A stretch of 64,000 nucleotides of DNA from UBA6623 sp965238125 (GTDB lineage Bacteria; Acidobacteriota; Terriglobia; Bryobacterales; UBA6623): positions 2,666,001 to 2,730,000 of the forward strand of contig OZ250179.1 of the NCBI GenBank assembly GCA_965238125.1, given 5' to 3'. Below the pieces are notes generated by a model. It was not told where the DNA came from and searched no databases. It was given only the letters and a program-made list of their open reading frames with translations. This document shows positions 44,643-55,245 of this stretch, in pieces. A program made the position numbers and the translations under genes. Every line of letters begins with the position of its first letter. The stretch's first letter is position 1.

Positions 44643-46366
44643 TCCATGAGAGGTGGGTCGCTTGTCAAGGGCGGTCGTTGGGAGGCGTTGGTCGGTTTGT
44701 CGGATCCGGCCCGGGTCCTCATGCCTTGCGGCGCGTTGAGGACCGGGCTTCCATTCGCAGTGTTATCGGTCTCGTTGTTGACCTCTGCTGGTTGGGGTCC
44801 GGTCTTTCGGCGCTGCTCTCTCTGTTGCGGCTTCGACCCATCCTCGAAAGAATCGGCCTGCCTGCCCAGAGCCCGCAGTCACCGTGACACGATCTCGATT
44901 CTCCGCCGCGGCCTCGCTTCGTCCGCCCAATCCCCTACTCCCTTCCTTTCAACAGGAATCTTCTTGCCGCCGAGTCCCCGTTAGGGGGCTCGCGGATGTC
45001 CTCATCACGTTGCTTCATCCGAAACCGTTGCCGCCGACTGCGCCTCATCGTCCCTGCCTTATGGGGAAACCGTTTCCGTCAGCCCGTGCAGCGGATCGTA
45101 GTTTTCTTGTTTCACCCACAACACATGCATCAGCACCGCCAACTTGCGCGCCACCGCCACCACCGCCCGCTTCTTCGCATGTCCTCCGCCGCGCGCCGCC
45201 AAACCCAAACCCCAGCGCCTGAGCGTGGAGTCGGTCCCGAACGGCCCCAGCACCCAGTGCGCGCACTGAATCAACGTCCGCCGCAGCAGCGGATCTCCCG
45301 ATTTCGTCACGCCCAGCCGCAGTGACCGCTCGCCCGATTGGCGTTGCTTGGGACGCAGCCCCACCAGCGCGCCGACCTGCCGCGAACGCTTCACGCGGCC
45401 CGGGTCGTTGTCGAGCGCCAACACGAACGTCAACGCCGTCAGCGGCCCCACCCCTCCGATCGTTCGCAGCCGCTCGACCGCTGCGTATTGCTTGCCCAAC
45501 GCGACGATTTGTTTGTCATATTCGCGGATCGTCGCGCCGAGGCTTTCGATTTGTGTCGCCACCCCCAACAACGCCGCGTGCAACACCTCGGGGCAGGCCT
45601 CCCGGACGCGCTCGACCCATTGGTTCTGGGCGCATCGGCCCAAGCGGATGCCGTGCGACTTCGCCATGCCGCGCAAACTCCCTTTCAATTTCGTGCGGCA
45701 CTCGAGCACGGCCTCGCGCGCCCGCAACAACGTGCGTTGTTGTTCGGTCTCGAGCTTGCGCGGCGCGACGGGATTCAACAGGGCCGGGTTGGTGCGTCCC
45801 AGCTCGGCCAACCAATAGGCGTCGTTGCGGTCGTTTTTCGAGTCGGATTGGCTGATTAAACGCAATTGCCGCGCGTCGGCGACGAGCACGTCGTGGGCGA
45901 GGGCGGCCAGGCGGCGGCGAATCCAGTTGCTGTGGCTGCCGGTTTCGATCACAATGCGCAGCCGCGGCCAACGGCGGAACCAGCGATCCAAGGCCTCCGG
46001 GCGGGTGGGGACTTGGCATTCCTCGAGGCTTTCGCCGGCGAGGTCGGTGAGCCGTACGAAGCAACGTTTGTCGCCGATGTCGACGCCGGCGACGGCGCAA
46101 ATTTCGTTGTCTTTTTGCATCTGGATGCGTTGTTGCGCCAACTGTTGTTCGAGCTGGGTGAGTTGGCGGGTCTTCGCTTGTGAGCTGTCGGCTTTCTTGG
46201 TTTGGTGTTTGTCGGTTTGGTTCTTGTCGGTCTGTTGTTTGCTATTCTTCTTCATGGCTGGTCGCCTCCTTTTCAAAAATCCATTGCACCTCCCTTGTGG
46301 AGAAGTGCGCTGCTGCCGGTAGCCTACCGCTTCCCGGCTCCAAGCAACCAGCCTCTCATCCCATCT
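44643..46366 (-). mobile_element. IS110-family element (complete)
   Basis: 1724 bp, fixed by the exact restoration of the interrupted TPR codon. Sub-terminal inverted similarity: ATGAGAGGTGGGTCGCTT at 44646 and ATGAGAGGCTGGTTGCTT inward from 46359. No target duplication, as is usual for IS110. A noncoding stretch of about 400 bp lies between the left end and the transposase stop, the position where IS110 elements can encode their guiding noncoding RNA. Confidence 0.88.
45059..46255 (-). CDS. IS110-family transposase (DEDD)
   Basis: 398 residues. Start: ATG at 46255 after AAAGGAGG. The first 45 residues are Lys/Gln/Thr-rich (KQQTDKNQTDKHQTKKADSS). The RuvC-like DEDD domain has VAGVDIGDKRCFV, LRIVIETGSHSNW, and DVLVADARQLR with SDSKNDRNDAYWLAEL. 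The C-terminal Tnp_20 domain has RLRTIGGVGPLTALTFVLAL and the catalytic-serine region GLRPKQRQSGERSLRLGVTK. The frame is intact. A longer upstream in-frame reading is antisense to the TPR gene and not real. Confidence 0.95.
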   Translation of the reverse strand: MKKNSKQQTDKNQTDKHQTKKADSSQAKTRQLTQLEQQLAQQRIQMQKDNEICAVAGVDIGDKRCFVRLTDLAGESLEECQVPTRPEALDRWFRRWPRLRIVIETGSHSNWIRRRLAALAHDVLVADARQLRLISQSDSKNDRNDAYWLAELGRTNPALLNPVAPRKLETEQQRTLLRAREAVLECRTKLKGSLRGMAKSHGIRLGRCAQNQWVERVREACPEVLHAALLGVATQIESLGATIREYDKQIVALGKQYAAVERLRTIGGVGPLTALTFVLALDNDPGRVKRSRQVGALVGLRPKQRQSGERSLRLGVTKSGDPLLRRTLIQCAHWVLGPFGTDSTLRRWGLGLAARGGGHAKKRAVVAVARKLAVLMHVLWVKQENYDPLHGLTETVSP

Positions 46367-47028
46367 CTGTGCTGCTCGACCTTGGCCGGCCCGCCGAGGC
46401 CGTGGAGCAGTTCGATGCCGCCTTGGAAGCGGAGCCTCAATCCCTGCACGCGTTGCACAACTTGGGCCGTGCTTTGATGGACCAAGGGAAACACGCGGCC
46501 GCGATTCCTCCTTTGAGCAAGGCGTCCGACCTGGAGCCCTTGGAGCCCGAACACCAGTTGATGCTCGGGGTTGCGTACACCGAAGCAGGGCTTTCGGACA
46601 AAGCGATCGGCTTGCTCCAAAAAACAGTTTCAAGGTTTCCGCAATCCGCTGAGGCCCGCATGAATCTGGCCACGGGGTATGCCCGCAACGAAGACTACGA
46701 GCCGGCCGCGTTCGAGGAAGTGATTCGGCTCGACCCCGAGAATCAAGACGCTCGCTTGTCGCTCGGTAAAGTCCGAATGCGGTTGCACAACTACGACGAT
46801 GCGTTGGCGGCGGCGGATGCCTACATCGCCAAAAGGCTCGTTCCTTTTCAGGGGTTCGACGCTCGTCACCTGCGCGGGGTGGCGCTGCGACAGTTGGGCC
46901 GCTTTGAAGAAGCGGAGCAGGAGCTGACCCGCGCGGTGGAACTCGACCCGGAATACGCGGACGCCCACTACAACTTGGGGTTTGTCCTCTCTCGCCTCGG
47001 AAGACTCGAGCCGGCTCGAGAGCACTTA

Positions 47029-47283
47029 CTGAGTCTCGCATAATATACTGTCAATCGAGACAAAGAGAAGACTGTTTCCAGAAAGCGGTAATCAAGCGCG
47101 GTTTGCGGCGCATTCGCCGCAGCGCTTTGCGGGCGCGCTCGTCGAGTTCCCAGTAGTCCTTCGGGCAGACGTTGGGCAACTCGTGCTGCTTCCAGTACGC
47201 CCAAATGTATTCCACCGGGTTCAACTCCGGCGCATAGGGCGGCAAGTACTCCGTTGCGATGTGATCCTCGGAGAGCTGGATGA
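47029..47283 (-). mobile_element. IS630 fragment (3' end of element)
   Basis: 255 bp identical to one end of the IS630 copies, from the CTGAGTCTCGCATAATA terminus (preceded by TA at 47027-47028) to about codon 85 from the end of the catalytic frame. The other 840 bp and the second terminus are missing; the TPR frame resumes directly afterwards. So the element inserted into the TPR gene and then lost most of itself, with or without adjoining host sequence. Confidence 0.9.
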
Positions 47284-47543
47284 GCTGTTCGAAAGAGCGC
47301 TTCGCAATGATCCGAGCTACGCGACGTCCCACCGCAACTTGGCGCTGGTTCTTGCGGCCCAGGAACGGTTTGAGGAAGCGAAGCCGCGGATACGCAAGGC
47401 GCTGGAGATCGACCCCGATGACCCTCAGGCGCAGCAAGCTGAGCGGATGATTCTGGGGGCGATGGCGAGGAGCGCGACGTCGGGTCGGTGAGGTCGGCTC
47501 AGGCCTCTATGGGAAGGGGCCGTGGGCCGGTGCGTTCGGGCTC

Positions 47544-48948
47544 TTACTCTTCGAGCCGCACTTCGACGATCGTGTCAATCGGATCGCGCGAGCCGCTGGG
47601 GACGGTAATTCGCAGACGCTCTTCTTGCCGCGACCAAGAGACCTTCCCTTCCGCGGTCAGCAACCGAACCTCCTTGACAGCCTGTCCCAGGTCCGGCAGG
47701 TCGAGCGAGTCACCGGGCCAGTCGGTGATGTGCAGATAGACGCGCCCATTCGAGTGCGTGCTGCCGCCCCAGTTCCCCGGTTTCCAGGGACCGCCCCGCG
47801 TCCCGTAGATCGTGTGGCCGTAACGGCCCAGCCAGTCGCCCACGTCCGCCAACCGCTGAACGTGGTCGGGATCGTAGGTACCGTCGGGGCGGGCACCCAC
47901 GCTGATCAGCAGGTTGCCGTCGCCCGATGCCGTGCCGATCAGCAGCCGCAAAATCTCGCGCGTCGACTTCGCCTCCCCAGGGGACCAAGCCCAATGCGGC
48001 CCCAGAGAGATGCAGCTCTCCCACGGTCGATGATCTTGGAACATGCCGAGGCGTTGCTCGGGCGTATCGAAGTCTCCGGGCAGACTGGCGCGATTGTTGA
48101 TCAGGATGCCCGGCTGCAGCCGCCGCGCTTCCCGCTCGATCTCGACCGACTGCCACATATCGGCATGGTACATACCGTTCCACCAAAGCGCGTCCCACCA
48201 GAGAAAATCGATCTTGCCGTAGTTGGTCAGCAGCTCGCGCACGGTGTTGTGCATGTACTCGATATAGCGGACGTGCTTGGGACCGGCGCGGCGCTCTCCG
48301 TCGCCGCAGGCCTTCCAGTATGGAGGCTCGGAAGCCGGCTCGACCGCGGCCGGGTCGAGGGGCTGGTAGTCGGGGTGGTGCCAGTCGCGCTGTGAATAGT
48401 AGACCCCGAGCGGCATCTCGGCCTTGTGGCAAGCATCGGCGAGTTCTTTGAGGTAGTCGCGGCCGAAGGGGGAGTTGGTGATCTTGTGTTCCGAGTAGGC
48501 CGTGTCCCACATATGGAATCCGTCGTGGTGTTTGGCGATTACGACGATGTACTTGAACCCGGCCCGGCGAGCCGTCTCGACCCACTCGGTGGCGTTGAAC
48601 CGCTCCATCTGGAAGCGCTTGGCGAATCCGTCGTATTCCTCATCCGGGATCGTTCCCTTCCCCGGATCGGGAAAGACGTGGCTTTCGCGGCTCCAGCTCA
48701 GATCGGCGGCTTTGAAGCTCCATAGTCCGTAGTGAATGAACAGCCCGTAGCGGGCGTCTCGGAACTTCCTGACGCTCTCGTCGGAGACTTTCTCGTAGGC
48801 GGTCCCATTCGTCCTGGCTGAAGACTTGATAGAGATGCGCTGGGTCGCGTGGCCGCAGGTCGCTCTCAAGCACGGCCCATTGGGCCGCGGCCGACACCGA
48901 GTAGAGCAAGCTGACAAGTAGGATGGAGCTGAGTGGATTCGTTTTCAT
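47544..48948 (-). pseudogene. alpha-L-fucosidase-like (GH29) gene, frameshifted near the start
   Basis: The catalytic part (RKFRDARYGLFIHYGLWSFK, VVIAKHHDGFHMWDTAYSEH, GVYYSQRDWHHPDY, KIDFLWWDALWW with the nucleophile Asp) is an intact GH29 barrel plus C-terminal domain, ending at 47544. The ATG with its signal peptide (MKTNPLSSILLVSLLYSVSA, from 48948) lies in a different frame, which continues as RPRDPAHLYQVFSQDEWD. The two frames must be joined by one indel near 48815-48830, so the enzyme would not be exported or made as it stands. It may be a sequencing error in an otherwise healthy gene. The family cleaves terminal alpha-fucose from glycans. Confidence 0.83.
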
Positions 48949-51746
48949 ATGGCGTTGAAGATCAAGTGCGCTGGATCTGGGAAGGGGTGTAAACTTCTCT
49001 AAGATCGTGCGCAAGAAGGAGTATCCCATGAACTACGGTGGTCGGAATCCAAGTTGCTGCGTGGTGGGTCTGTGTTTTGCTCTGACCGGTCCCCTTCTGC
49101 TGTCGGCGCCCGCACCGTCCTCAATGGAACTCGGTGCGGCGCGCGGGGGGCGGCAACTCCCCGACGAGCCTCCCGGTTTCGAAACCAACATCGGGCGGGC
49201 CGATCGGTCCGTGATGTTCTGGACCCATTTGGATGGTCGAGTCTTCAAACTCCAACGCGATGGAGGCTTTGCGGCTTCGGAAGGCCGCGGCGCGAGCGAA
49301 CCGGCCGCGGCCTCCATGAAACTGCTCGGCGCGAATCGAACGCCGCGAGCCGACGGCCTGGAACCTCTGCGGCGACAGACCCACTATTTCCTCGGCAACG
49401 ATCCCGAGGCTTGGCGCACAAATGTGCCCCACTTCCGCCGTGTGCGCTACCACGAGGTCTATCCCGGCATCGATCTCGACTACTACTACAGGGACGGCGA
49501 GCTCGAATACGATTTCATCGTGGCTCCCGGCGCCGACCCGGCAACCATTCGACTTGCATTTGAAGGCTTTGACGAAATCTCGATCGATCGAAGAGGCAAT
49601 CTCGTGTTGCGAAACGAAACGGGTGAGTTCCGCCATCACGTGCCGTTCGTCTATCAGGAGATCGGTCCAACGAAGCAAGAAGTCTCTGGCCGCTATCGCC
49701 TTTCGAGGGGGAACAGCGTCAGCTTCACCTTGGCGAAGTATGATCCCGCGCTGCCTCTCGTGATCGACCCGAGGATCTCGATGTCCACCTTCATCGGCGG
49801 CCGATCGCAGGATTTCGCCGCCGCCGCATCGGTTGGCCCGGACGGCAGCGTCTGGGTCGCGGGCGCAACCCAATCGACCAACTTCCCGATGCCCCCTGAA
49901 CAAACACGGCCTTCGTTGCCCGGCCTGCGCGCGACGTTTCTCAATCGATATGACCAGCAGATCGATCCCGACGGCCGATCGAGCCGCGTCCTCTCCGAGA
50001 CAATCTTTCTCGGCGGCACAGCCGGCACTCTCCCCGATTCCATTCCGGTCGCGCTGGAAGTGGACACGGACGGCAACCTCTACATCCTAGGAGAAACGAC
50101 GACCACCGACTTCCCGCTCAGCGACGATCCGCACCAGCGGAACATTCGGGGCGAGCGTGACCTGTATGTCACCGTCATTGCGCCCGGGGGATCCGGCGGG
50201 CCGGTTGCCCTGGGCACAGGAAAGGAACAATCCCAAGCACCGACGCTTCTCTACTCCACGTACATCGGCGGGTCACTTCTCGAAGTACCCACCAGCGCGG
50301 ACCTAGGCAACTGTCCTTCGCCGCTCGAAGGGCCTTGTTTCGGCCAACTTAGAAACAACACCCAATACGCCGGCGTCGACACGAGGGTTCGAAGATCCCC
50401 TAGTGGGGATTCTGGCGCCGGATCCGATCGCGGCCGAGGGCTTCGCACTTCGCTACCTGGCGATCCTGGGGGGCAGCGGAAGGGACACCAACCCTCAAGT
50501 GTTGGCTCTCGAGGACGGTGGTTTTTGTTTGTCGATGACGACGACCTCCGATGATCTGCCGGTTCCGCCGGAGGTGCTCGCGGGCGCCATGCATCCCAGC
50601 CGCCTTGCCGGCGAGGACGGCTTCATTATGTGTACTGCTGTTGCTTCATCGGCCGCGCTCCGTGGTCCCGAACAGGGTGGGACTGACCCGTTCGCCCTCT
50701 TCGAAGTGGAGCGCGCTACCTACGTCCGCGGGCCTGGTCGCGACGCGCAGGACCGAATGGAACTGCTCAACATGGCGGAGGCATTCGGTTTTTCACCCGG
50801 TCCGGATCTTCCCTTGAAGGACCTGAGGGAAGTGGTTATGGCGGTGCTCGACTCCAATTCGCCGCAGTTGCCGGTCGAACCTGTCGTGGCTCTTGGCGAC
50901 CCCTTCTTATCCACGAACCCCGGCGACCAAAGCGGGTACTTTTTGGTAATAAATCGTGATCTGACGGTGCCCCTGGCGGGTGGTTGGTTGGGCGGAAGCG
51001 GTGAGGAGGAGTTCACTGGCGTGGCCGACATGGATGGCTACCTCTTGATCGGGTCCAACACGACCTCGCTCGACTTCCCGGGCGCGGTCAACAGTAATTC
51101 CGGCGGGCGTTGGGACGCGGCAACGATCTTTATCGAGAATTTCAAGGCGGTCCTGGCCGACAGCCTGACAGACGCTGTCGGGGAGGACAATGTTCTCCCA
51201 CTTTTTACGGAAGACCTTGCCGAGGAAGTTCTAAGGAACAACCCAGGGAGGCCCTTCCGCTTCAGCACGAATTACTTTGGCGGTCCTGGTCGAGACGAGT
51301 TCAACCAAGCGTTTTTCAGGACGAACCGAACGATCGGCTTCGTCGGGCTCACTGACTCCAACAGGACCACATTCCAACAACAAACGGAGTCCAAGCTCAC
51401 AAAGGCGCAAGCCAGTCCCGGATTCCCGATAACCCGGGGAGCGCCCCAGGAGCGTTACGGCGGGGGGTCGTTTGACGGCTTCCTCATGGAGTTCCTCCAG
51501 CCGGTCTTGGAGCGCAGGGCCTTCCTGGACGCCGCGAGCTTTCTCGAACGCGACGTCGCGCCCGGGCAGATCATAACCATCTTCGCGGCGTCGGTCGGGC
51601 CGCCGATTCCCATCCTGATTGAGTTTGACGAACAGGGCAAAGCACTGACGCAGCTCGGCTTGACGCGTGTCCTTTTCGACGGAGAGCCGGCGCCCATGGT
51701 CTTCACATCACGCAATCAGGTCAGCGCGATTGCCCCGTTCAACTTA

Positions 51747-52839
51747 CTGAGTCTCGCATAATATACTGTCAATCGAGACAAAGAGAAGACTGTTTCCAGA
51801 AAGCGGTAATCAAGCGCGGTTTGCGGCGCATTCGCCGCAGCGCTTTGCGGGCGCGCTCGTCGAGTTCCCAGTAGTCCTTCGGGCAGACGTTGGGCAACTC
51901 GTGCTGCTTCCAGTACGCCCAAATGTATTCCACCGGGTTCAACTCCGGCGCATAGGGCGGCAAGTACTCCGTTGCGATGTGATCCTCGGAGAGCTGGATG
52001 AACTCCCGCACCAGGCGGCTGCGGTGCGCCGGCAGCCGGTCCCAGACGATCAGCAGTGGGCCGTCGATGTGGCGCACCAAAGCCTTCAGGAAGTCGATGA
52101 CCTCCAGCTCGCCGATCGCGCCGGGATAGAGCCGGAAGTAAAAGTTGCGCAACGTCAGCCCGGCCGACACCGACAGCTTGTCCCAGTTGAAGTTGAACTC
52201 CAACACCGGTGTCTCGCCGCGCGGCGCCCAGGTGCGGCAACGATGCGGCTTCTGACTCAATCCGCTTTCGTCGATGAAGACGATCGTACGTTCTTCTTTG
52301 CGGGCTTTTTTTTAATGGCCGGCCAAGTCTTGCGCTGCCAGCCGCGGATGGCCTCTTCGTTGCGCTCCCGCGCTTTGCCGACGGGCCGTTGCGGGCTCCA
52401 ACCGAGCGCCCGCAGGATCTTCCAGACATGGCCCTCGTGATAGCGCACGCCGAACTCGTCTCCGATCAGACGAGCGACCCGCGGACAGCTCCACAGCGGC
52501 GTCGGGAAGCCGTGCGCCTCGGGGCCTTCCAGCAGCAACGCCTCGAGGCGTTCGAGCTGCGCGGCGTCCAACAGCGGCTTACGGCCGGCGCGGCCGGCCT
52601 GGCGCAACCCGGCTTCGCCGTCACGCCGGTATCGTCGCAGCCACTCGCTGACGCTTTGCCGCGCGACCTTCAATCGCCTCGCTGTCTCGGACTGACTACA
52701 GCCTTGCTCGACCAACCGGATCGCTTTGAAACGGCGCTTCTCCAGGGCCTCGAAATCCCGCCGTACGCCTTTTGTATTTCCCATACATACAAAGACGTAC
52801 GTACCCCAAAAAGATGTCACTTTGTTTTGCGAGACTCAA
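51747..52839 (-). mobile_element. IS630-family element, copy 2 (complete)
   Basis: 1093 bp, inverted relative to copy 1, flanked by TA (51745-51746 and 52840-52841). Removing the element and one TA restores the host frame as APFNLEGKETTEVQ. It differs from copy 1 by a handful of substitutions at most. Confidence 0.95.
51769..52784 (-). CDS. IS630-family transposase, copy 2, -1 frameshift
   Basis: Same two-frame arrangement as copy 1, with the A8 slippery run now at 52306-52313 (read as T8 on the plus strand). First frame starts at the ATG at 52784 (GTG at 52820 also open). The catalytic motifs VFIDESGLSQ, VWDRLPAHRS and ELNPVEYIW are conserved. Both copies keep the same frame organisation, arguing against random decay. 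Confidence 0.9.
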
Positions 52840-53579
52840 TAGAGGGGAAGGAAACCACTGAGGTACAAGTGGAGTTCGACGGCGTGGCGTCCAACCGGAT
52901 CACGGTACCCGTGGCCCCGACCGCCCCGGGAATCTTCTCCGCGACCCAGACGGGCCGGGGGCAGGGGGCGATTCTTAATCAGGACTCCAGTTTTAACAAG
53001 GCGAGCAACCCCGAAGCACCCGGGCGGGCTATTCAGATCTTTCTTACGGGTGCGGGTCAAACGGATCCGCCGGGAGTTGACGGCGAGCAGGCGCCGCCGG
53101 CGGCCCCGTTCCCGCGGATCACGGCTCCAGTATCCCAGGATTTCCATTTTGGCCCTGGCACGGTCACAGGATACACCTCCGCTGCGCCGAATACCACGTC
53201 TTTTCGCGCTGAACCCTGCACATCACCTCCGCCGGTAGGCGCCAGGGCTCGTCCGTCCGCTCACAGACGTTGATTGAGCGGACTGAACGGCGCTCCGGCC
53301 GACACTGCTCCCTGCGAAACCTTTTTGGAGCCAAAAACTGTTGATCCTCGCCCGGGCAACGCTACCCACCCGGCACAGGCAGCGCCCAGATCCTATGCAG
53401 CATGTCGCCGAACAGCCGCCGGTTCAGATGTCCTTCGGCCAACAGCAGCCAATAGTACCGCGCATGCTTGACCAGCCTACCGCCCGTCTTCATCAGCCGC
53501 TGTTGCAAGCTCGTCAGCGACCAGCTCTTGATCCGTTGCGGCAGCCCGAGCCTCCGCCATAGGTTCCCCAGGTTATAGG

Positions 53580-55245
53580 CCAGGATTTCCATTTTGGCCC
53601 TGGCACGGTCACAGGATACACCCCCGCTGCGCCGAATACCACGTCTTTTCGCGCTGAACCCTGCACATCACCTCCGCCGGTAGGCGCCAGGGCTCGTCCG
53701 TCCGCTCACAGACGTTGATTGAGCGGACTGAACGGCGCTCCGGCCGACACTGCTCCCTGCGAAACCTTTTTGGAGCCAAAAACTGTTGATCCTCGCCCGG
53801 GCAACGCTACCCACCCGGCACAGGCAGCGCCCAGATCCTATGCAGCATGTCACCGAACAGCCGCCGGTTCAGATGCCCCTCCGCCAGCAGCAACCAGTAG
53901 TAGCGAGCATGCTTGACCAGCCGACCGCCGGTCTTCATCAACCTGTGTTGCAAACTCGTTAGCGACCAGCTTTTGATTCGCTGCGGCAGCCCTAGCCGCC
54001 GCCACAGGTTGCCCAGGTTGTAGGCCAGCACGCTGAGTTGCAGCCGTACCTCGTTGGCTCGGAAGCGGTGACACGACAAGCGGGTCCAGTGCGTGGCCTG
54101 TTTGCCTTCTTTGATCCACTGCTCCGCCGTGCCGCGCTTGTTGTAGAACCGCACGACCGAGCGGCTCGGCAAGCTCATGCTCGTCACGACAAATCCGACG
54201 CGCGGGAATAGTTCGCCCTGGTGATGCTCGACCTTGGCGACAACTCGCCTTGCCTTCGACCAGCTCTCGGCCTGATAGCGAAAACTCTTGTAGCGCACTA
54301 GGGGCTTGGCGTTCGGCCTGCCCGGTGGCCGAAACAGGATGTCCTCGATCTCCAGCTCCAGGCTCTTGTTCGCCGGGATGCGAATCACGTAGTCCACGCC
54401 GCGCTCCTCCATCGCCTCGTAGATCTCGGGCTTGGCGAAGGCGGCGTCGGCGCGGAACGTCACCTGTTTGCCCTCCGCCTGTTGTCGTTCGATCTCCGGC
54501 AGTAGCAGCTCGTCCCAGTCCTCGGCGCTGTGCACGTTGCCGGGACGCAGCTTCGCGCCTAGGCAGTCGCCGTGCTGGTTGAACAGCAACAGCGGGTGAT
54601 AGCAGAGGGACTCAAAATGGCCGTTGTAGGCACTGCCTTCCTGTTGGCCGTGGACGGGGCTCTCCGTGGAGTCCATGTCGAGCACCACGCGGTCTGAACC
54701 GTCGGGAGCTTCGGCTTGCGCGACCAGCTCCCGGTTCACTGCCATCAGCCCCAGCAAGTTCTCTTCGCTCGCCAGCATCTCCGTCTCGAAGCCATGCAGC
54801 GTCGAGGTCAAGGCTGCTCCGCGATCCCAGTTCCTCTTCGAGCCGATCAAGCGAAAGGTCGGATCGGCGGATACTCGAACGGCGTCATTGAGGTCCTCGT
54901 AGCCAGCGAGTCGGCTGTAGCCCGACTGCCGCAGCAGATCGGCCAGCGGGAACTTCTTGTTCAAGCCTTGTCGCGAGTCGCTGAGATGCTCGTCGATCAG
55001 CTTCCCGAGTCCGAGTCGTTCATCCAGTTCGCGAACGAGAATCAGACCGCCATCCGAGGTGACTCGCGATCCTTGGAAATCGACTTTGAGAAATCCATTG
55101 AACGTGAGCTGAAACGGCTTGTTTTCTTTTTCACCCATCGGGTGTTGACCTCCATGGCGTCCTTATCGGGCTCTAGCCCCTATCAATAAAGACGCTGAAG
55201 GTCGCTGGATGGTCTGAAGCTCATACATCAAATTGAAAATGCGGG
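53580..55245 (-). mobile_element. IS1380-family element, inner diverged copy (complete)
   Basis: 1666 bp inside the outer copy, with a perfect 5-bp duplication ATAGG at 53575-53579 and 55246-55250. Left end CCAGGATTTCCATTTTGG; right end, read inward, CCCGCATTTTCAATTTGA. The first 290 bp are virtually identical to the outer element (one difference), while the remainder differs by roughly one base in ten and the right-hand noncoding end is unrelated. The element is thus a mosaic. Confidence 0.92.
53807..55138 (-). CDS. IS1380-family transposase, inner copy
   Basis: 443 residues, intact. It differs from copy A at about 30 positions, such as ILVRELDERL, DSRQGLNKKFPLADLL, EAPDGSDRVVLDMD and ARRVVAKVEHHQG, mostly conservative and spread across the protein, so the protein is under constraint. 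All three catalytic segments are kept (DMDSTESPVHGQ, FRADAAFAKPEIYE, EQWIKEGKQ). Start: ATG at 55138. Confidence 0.94.
   Translation of the reverse strand: MGEKENKPFQLTFNGFLKVDFQGSRVTSDGGLILVRELDERLGLGKLIDEHLSDSRQGLNKKFPLADLLRQSGYSRLAGYEDLNDAVRVSADPTFRLIGSKRNWDRGAALTSTLHGFETEMLASEENLLGLMAVNRELVAQAEAPDGSDRVVLDMDSTESPVHGQQEGSAYNGHFESLCYHPLLLFNQHGDCLGAKLRPGNVHSAEDWDELLLPEIERQQAEGKQVTFRADAAFAKPEIYEAMEERGVDYVIRIPANKSLELEIEDILFRPPGRPNAKPLVRYKSFRYQAESWSKARRVVAKVEHHQGELFPRVGFVVTSMSLPSRSVVRFYNKRGTAEQWIKEGKQATHWTRLSCHRFRANEVRLQLSVLAYNLGNLWRRLGLPQRIKSWSLTSLQHRLMKTGGRLVKHARYYWLLLAEGHLNRRLFGDMLHRIWALPVPGG

Larger units (their letters stand above)
44235..47491 (+). pseudogene. TPR-repeat protein gene broken by IS110 and an IS630 fragment
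   Basis: Pieces of one tetratricopeptide gene. The first (to 44642) includes NPAVEKWGAVGGTFAQRGQ and, after a frame change near 44480, FREAVKLGPESPEANFNLGL and ALTETGSAEEAAKHLQQAI. The second (46367-47026) resumes exactly at VLLDLGRPAEAVEQFDAALE and carries at least five TPR units. The third (47284-47491) is LFERALRNDPSYATSHRNLA and on to the stop. Removing the IS110 element restores the codon across 44642/46367 (RLAPGSVLLDLGRP). The 5' end before 44300 is unclear; a lipoprotein-like GFSAGALGC in another frame near 44320 might be its signal. Confidence 0.85.

Noticed and set aside
45059..47041. A 660-residue version of the IS110 transposase
   Set aside because: The N-terminal 262 residues are antisense to the TPR gene and beyond the IS boundary; the ATG at 46255 has an AAAGGAGG site.
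47183..47282. N-terminal part of a small TPR protein beginning at 47183
   Set aside because: It is the complement of the IS630 transposase fragment; only the codons from 47284 are TPR sequence.
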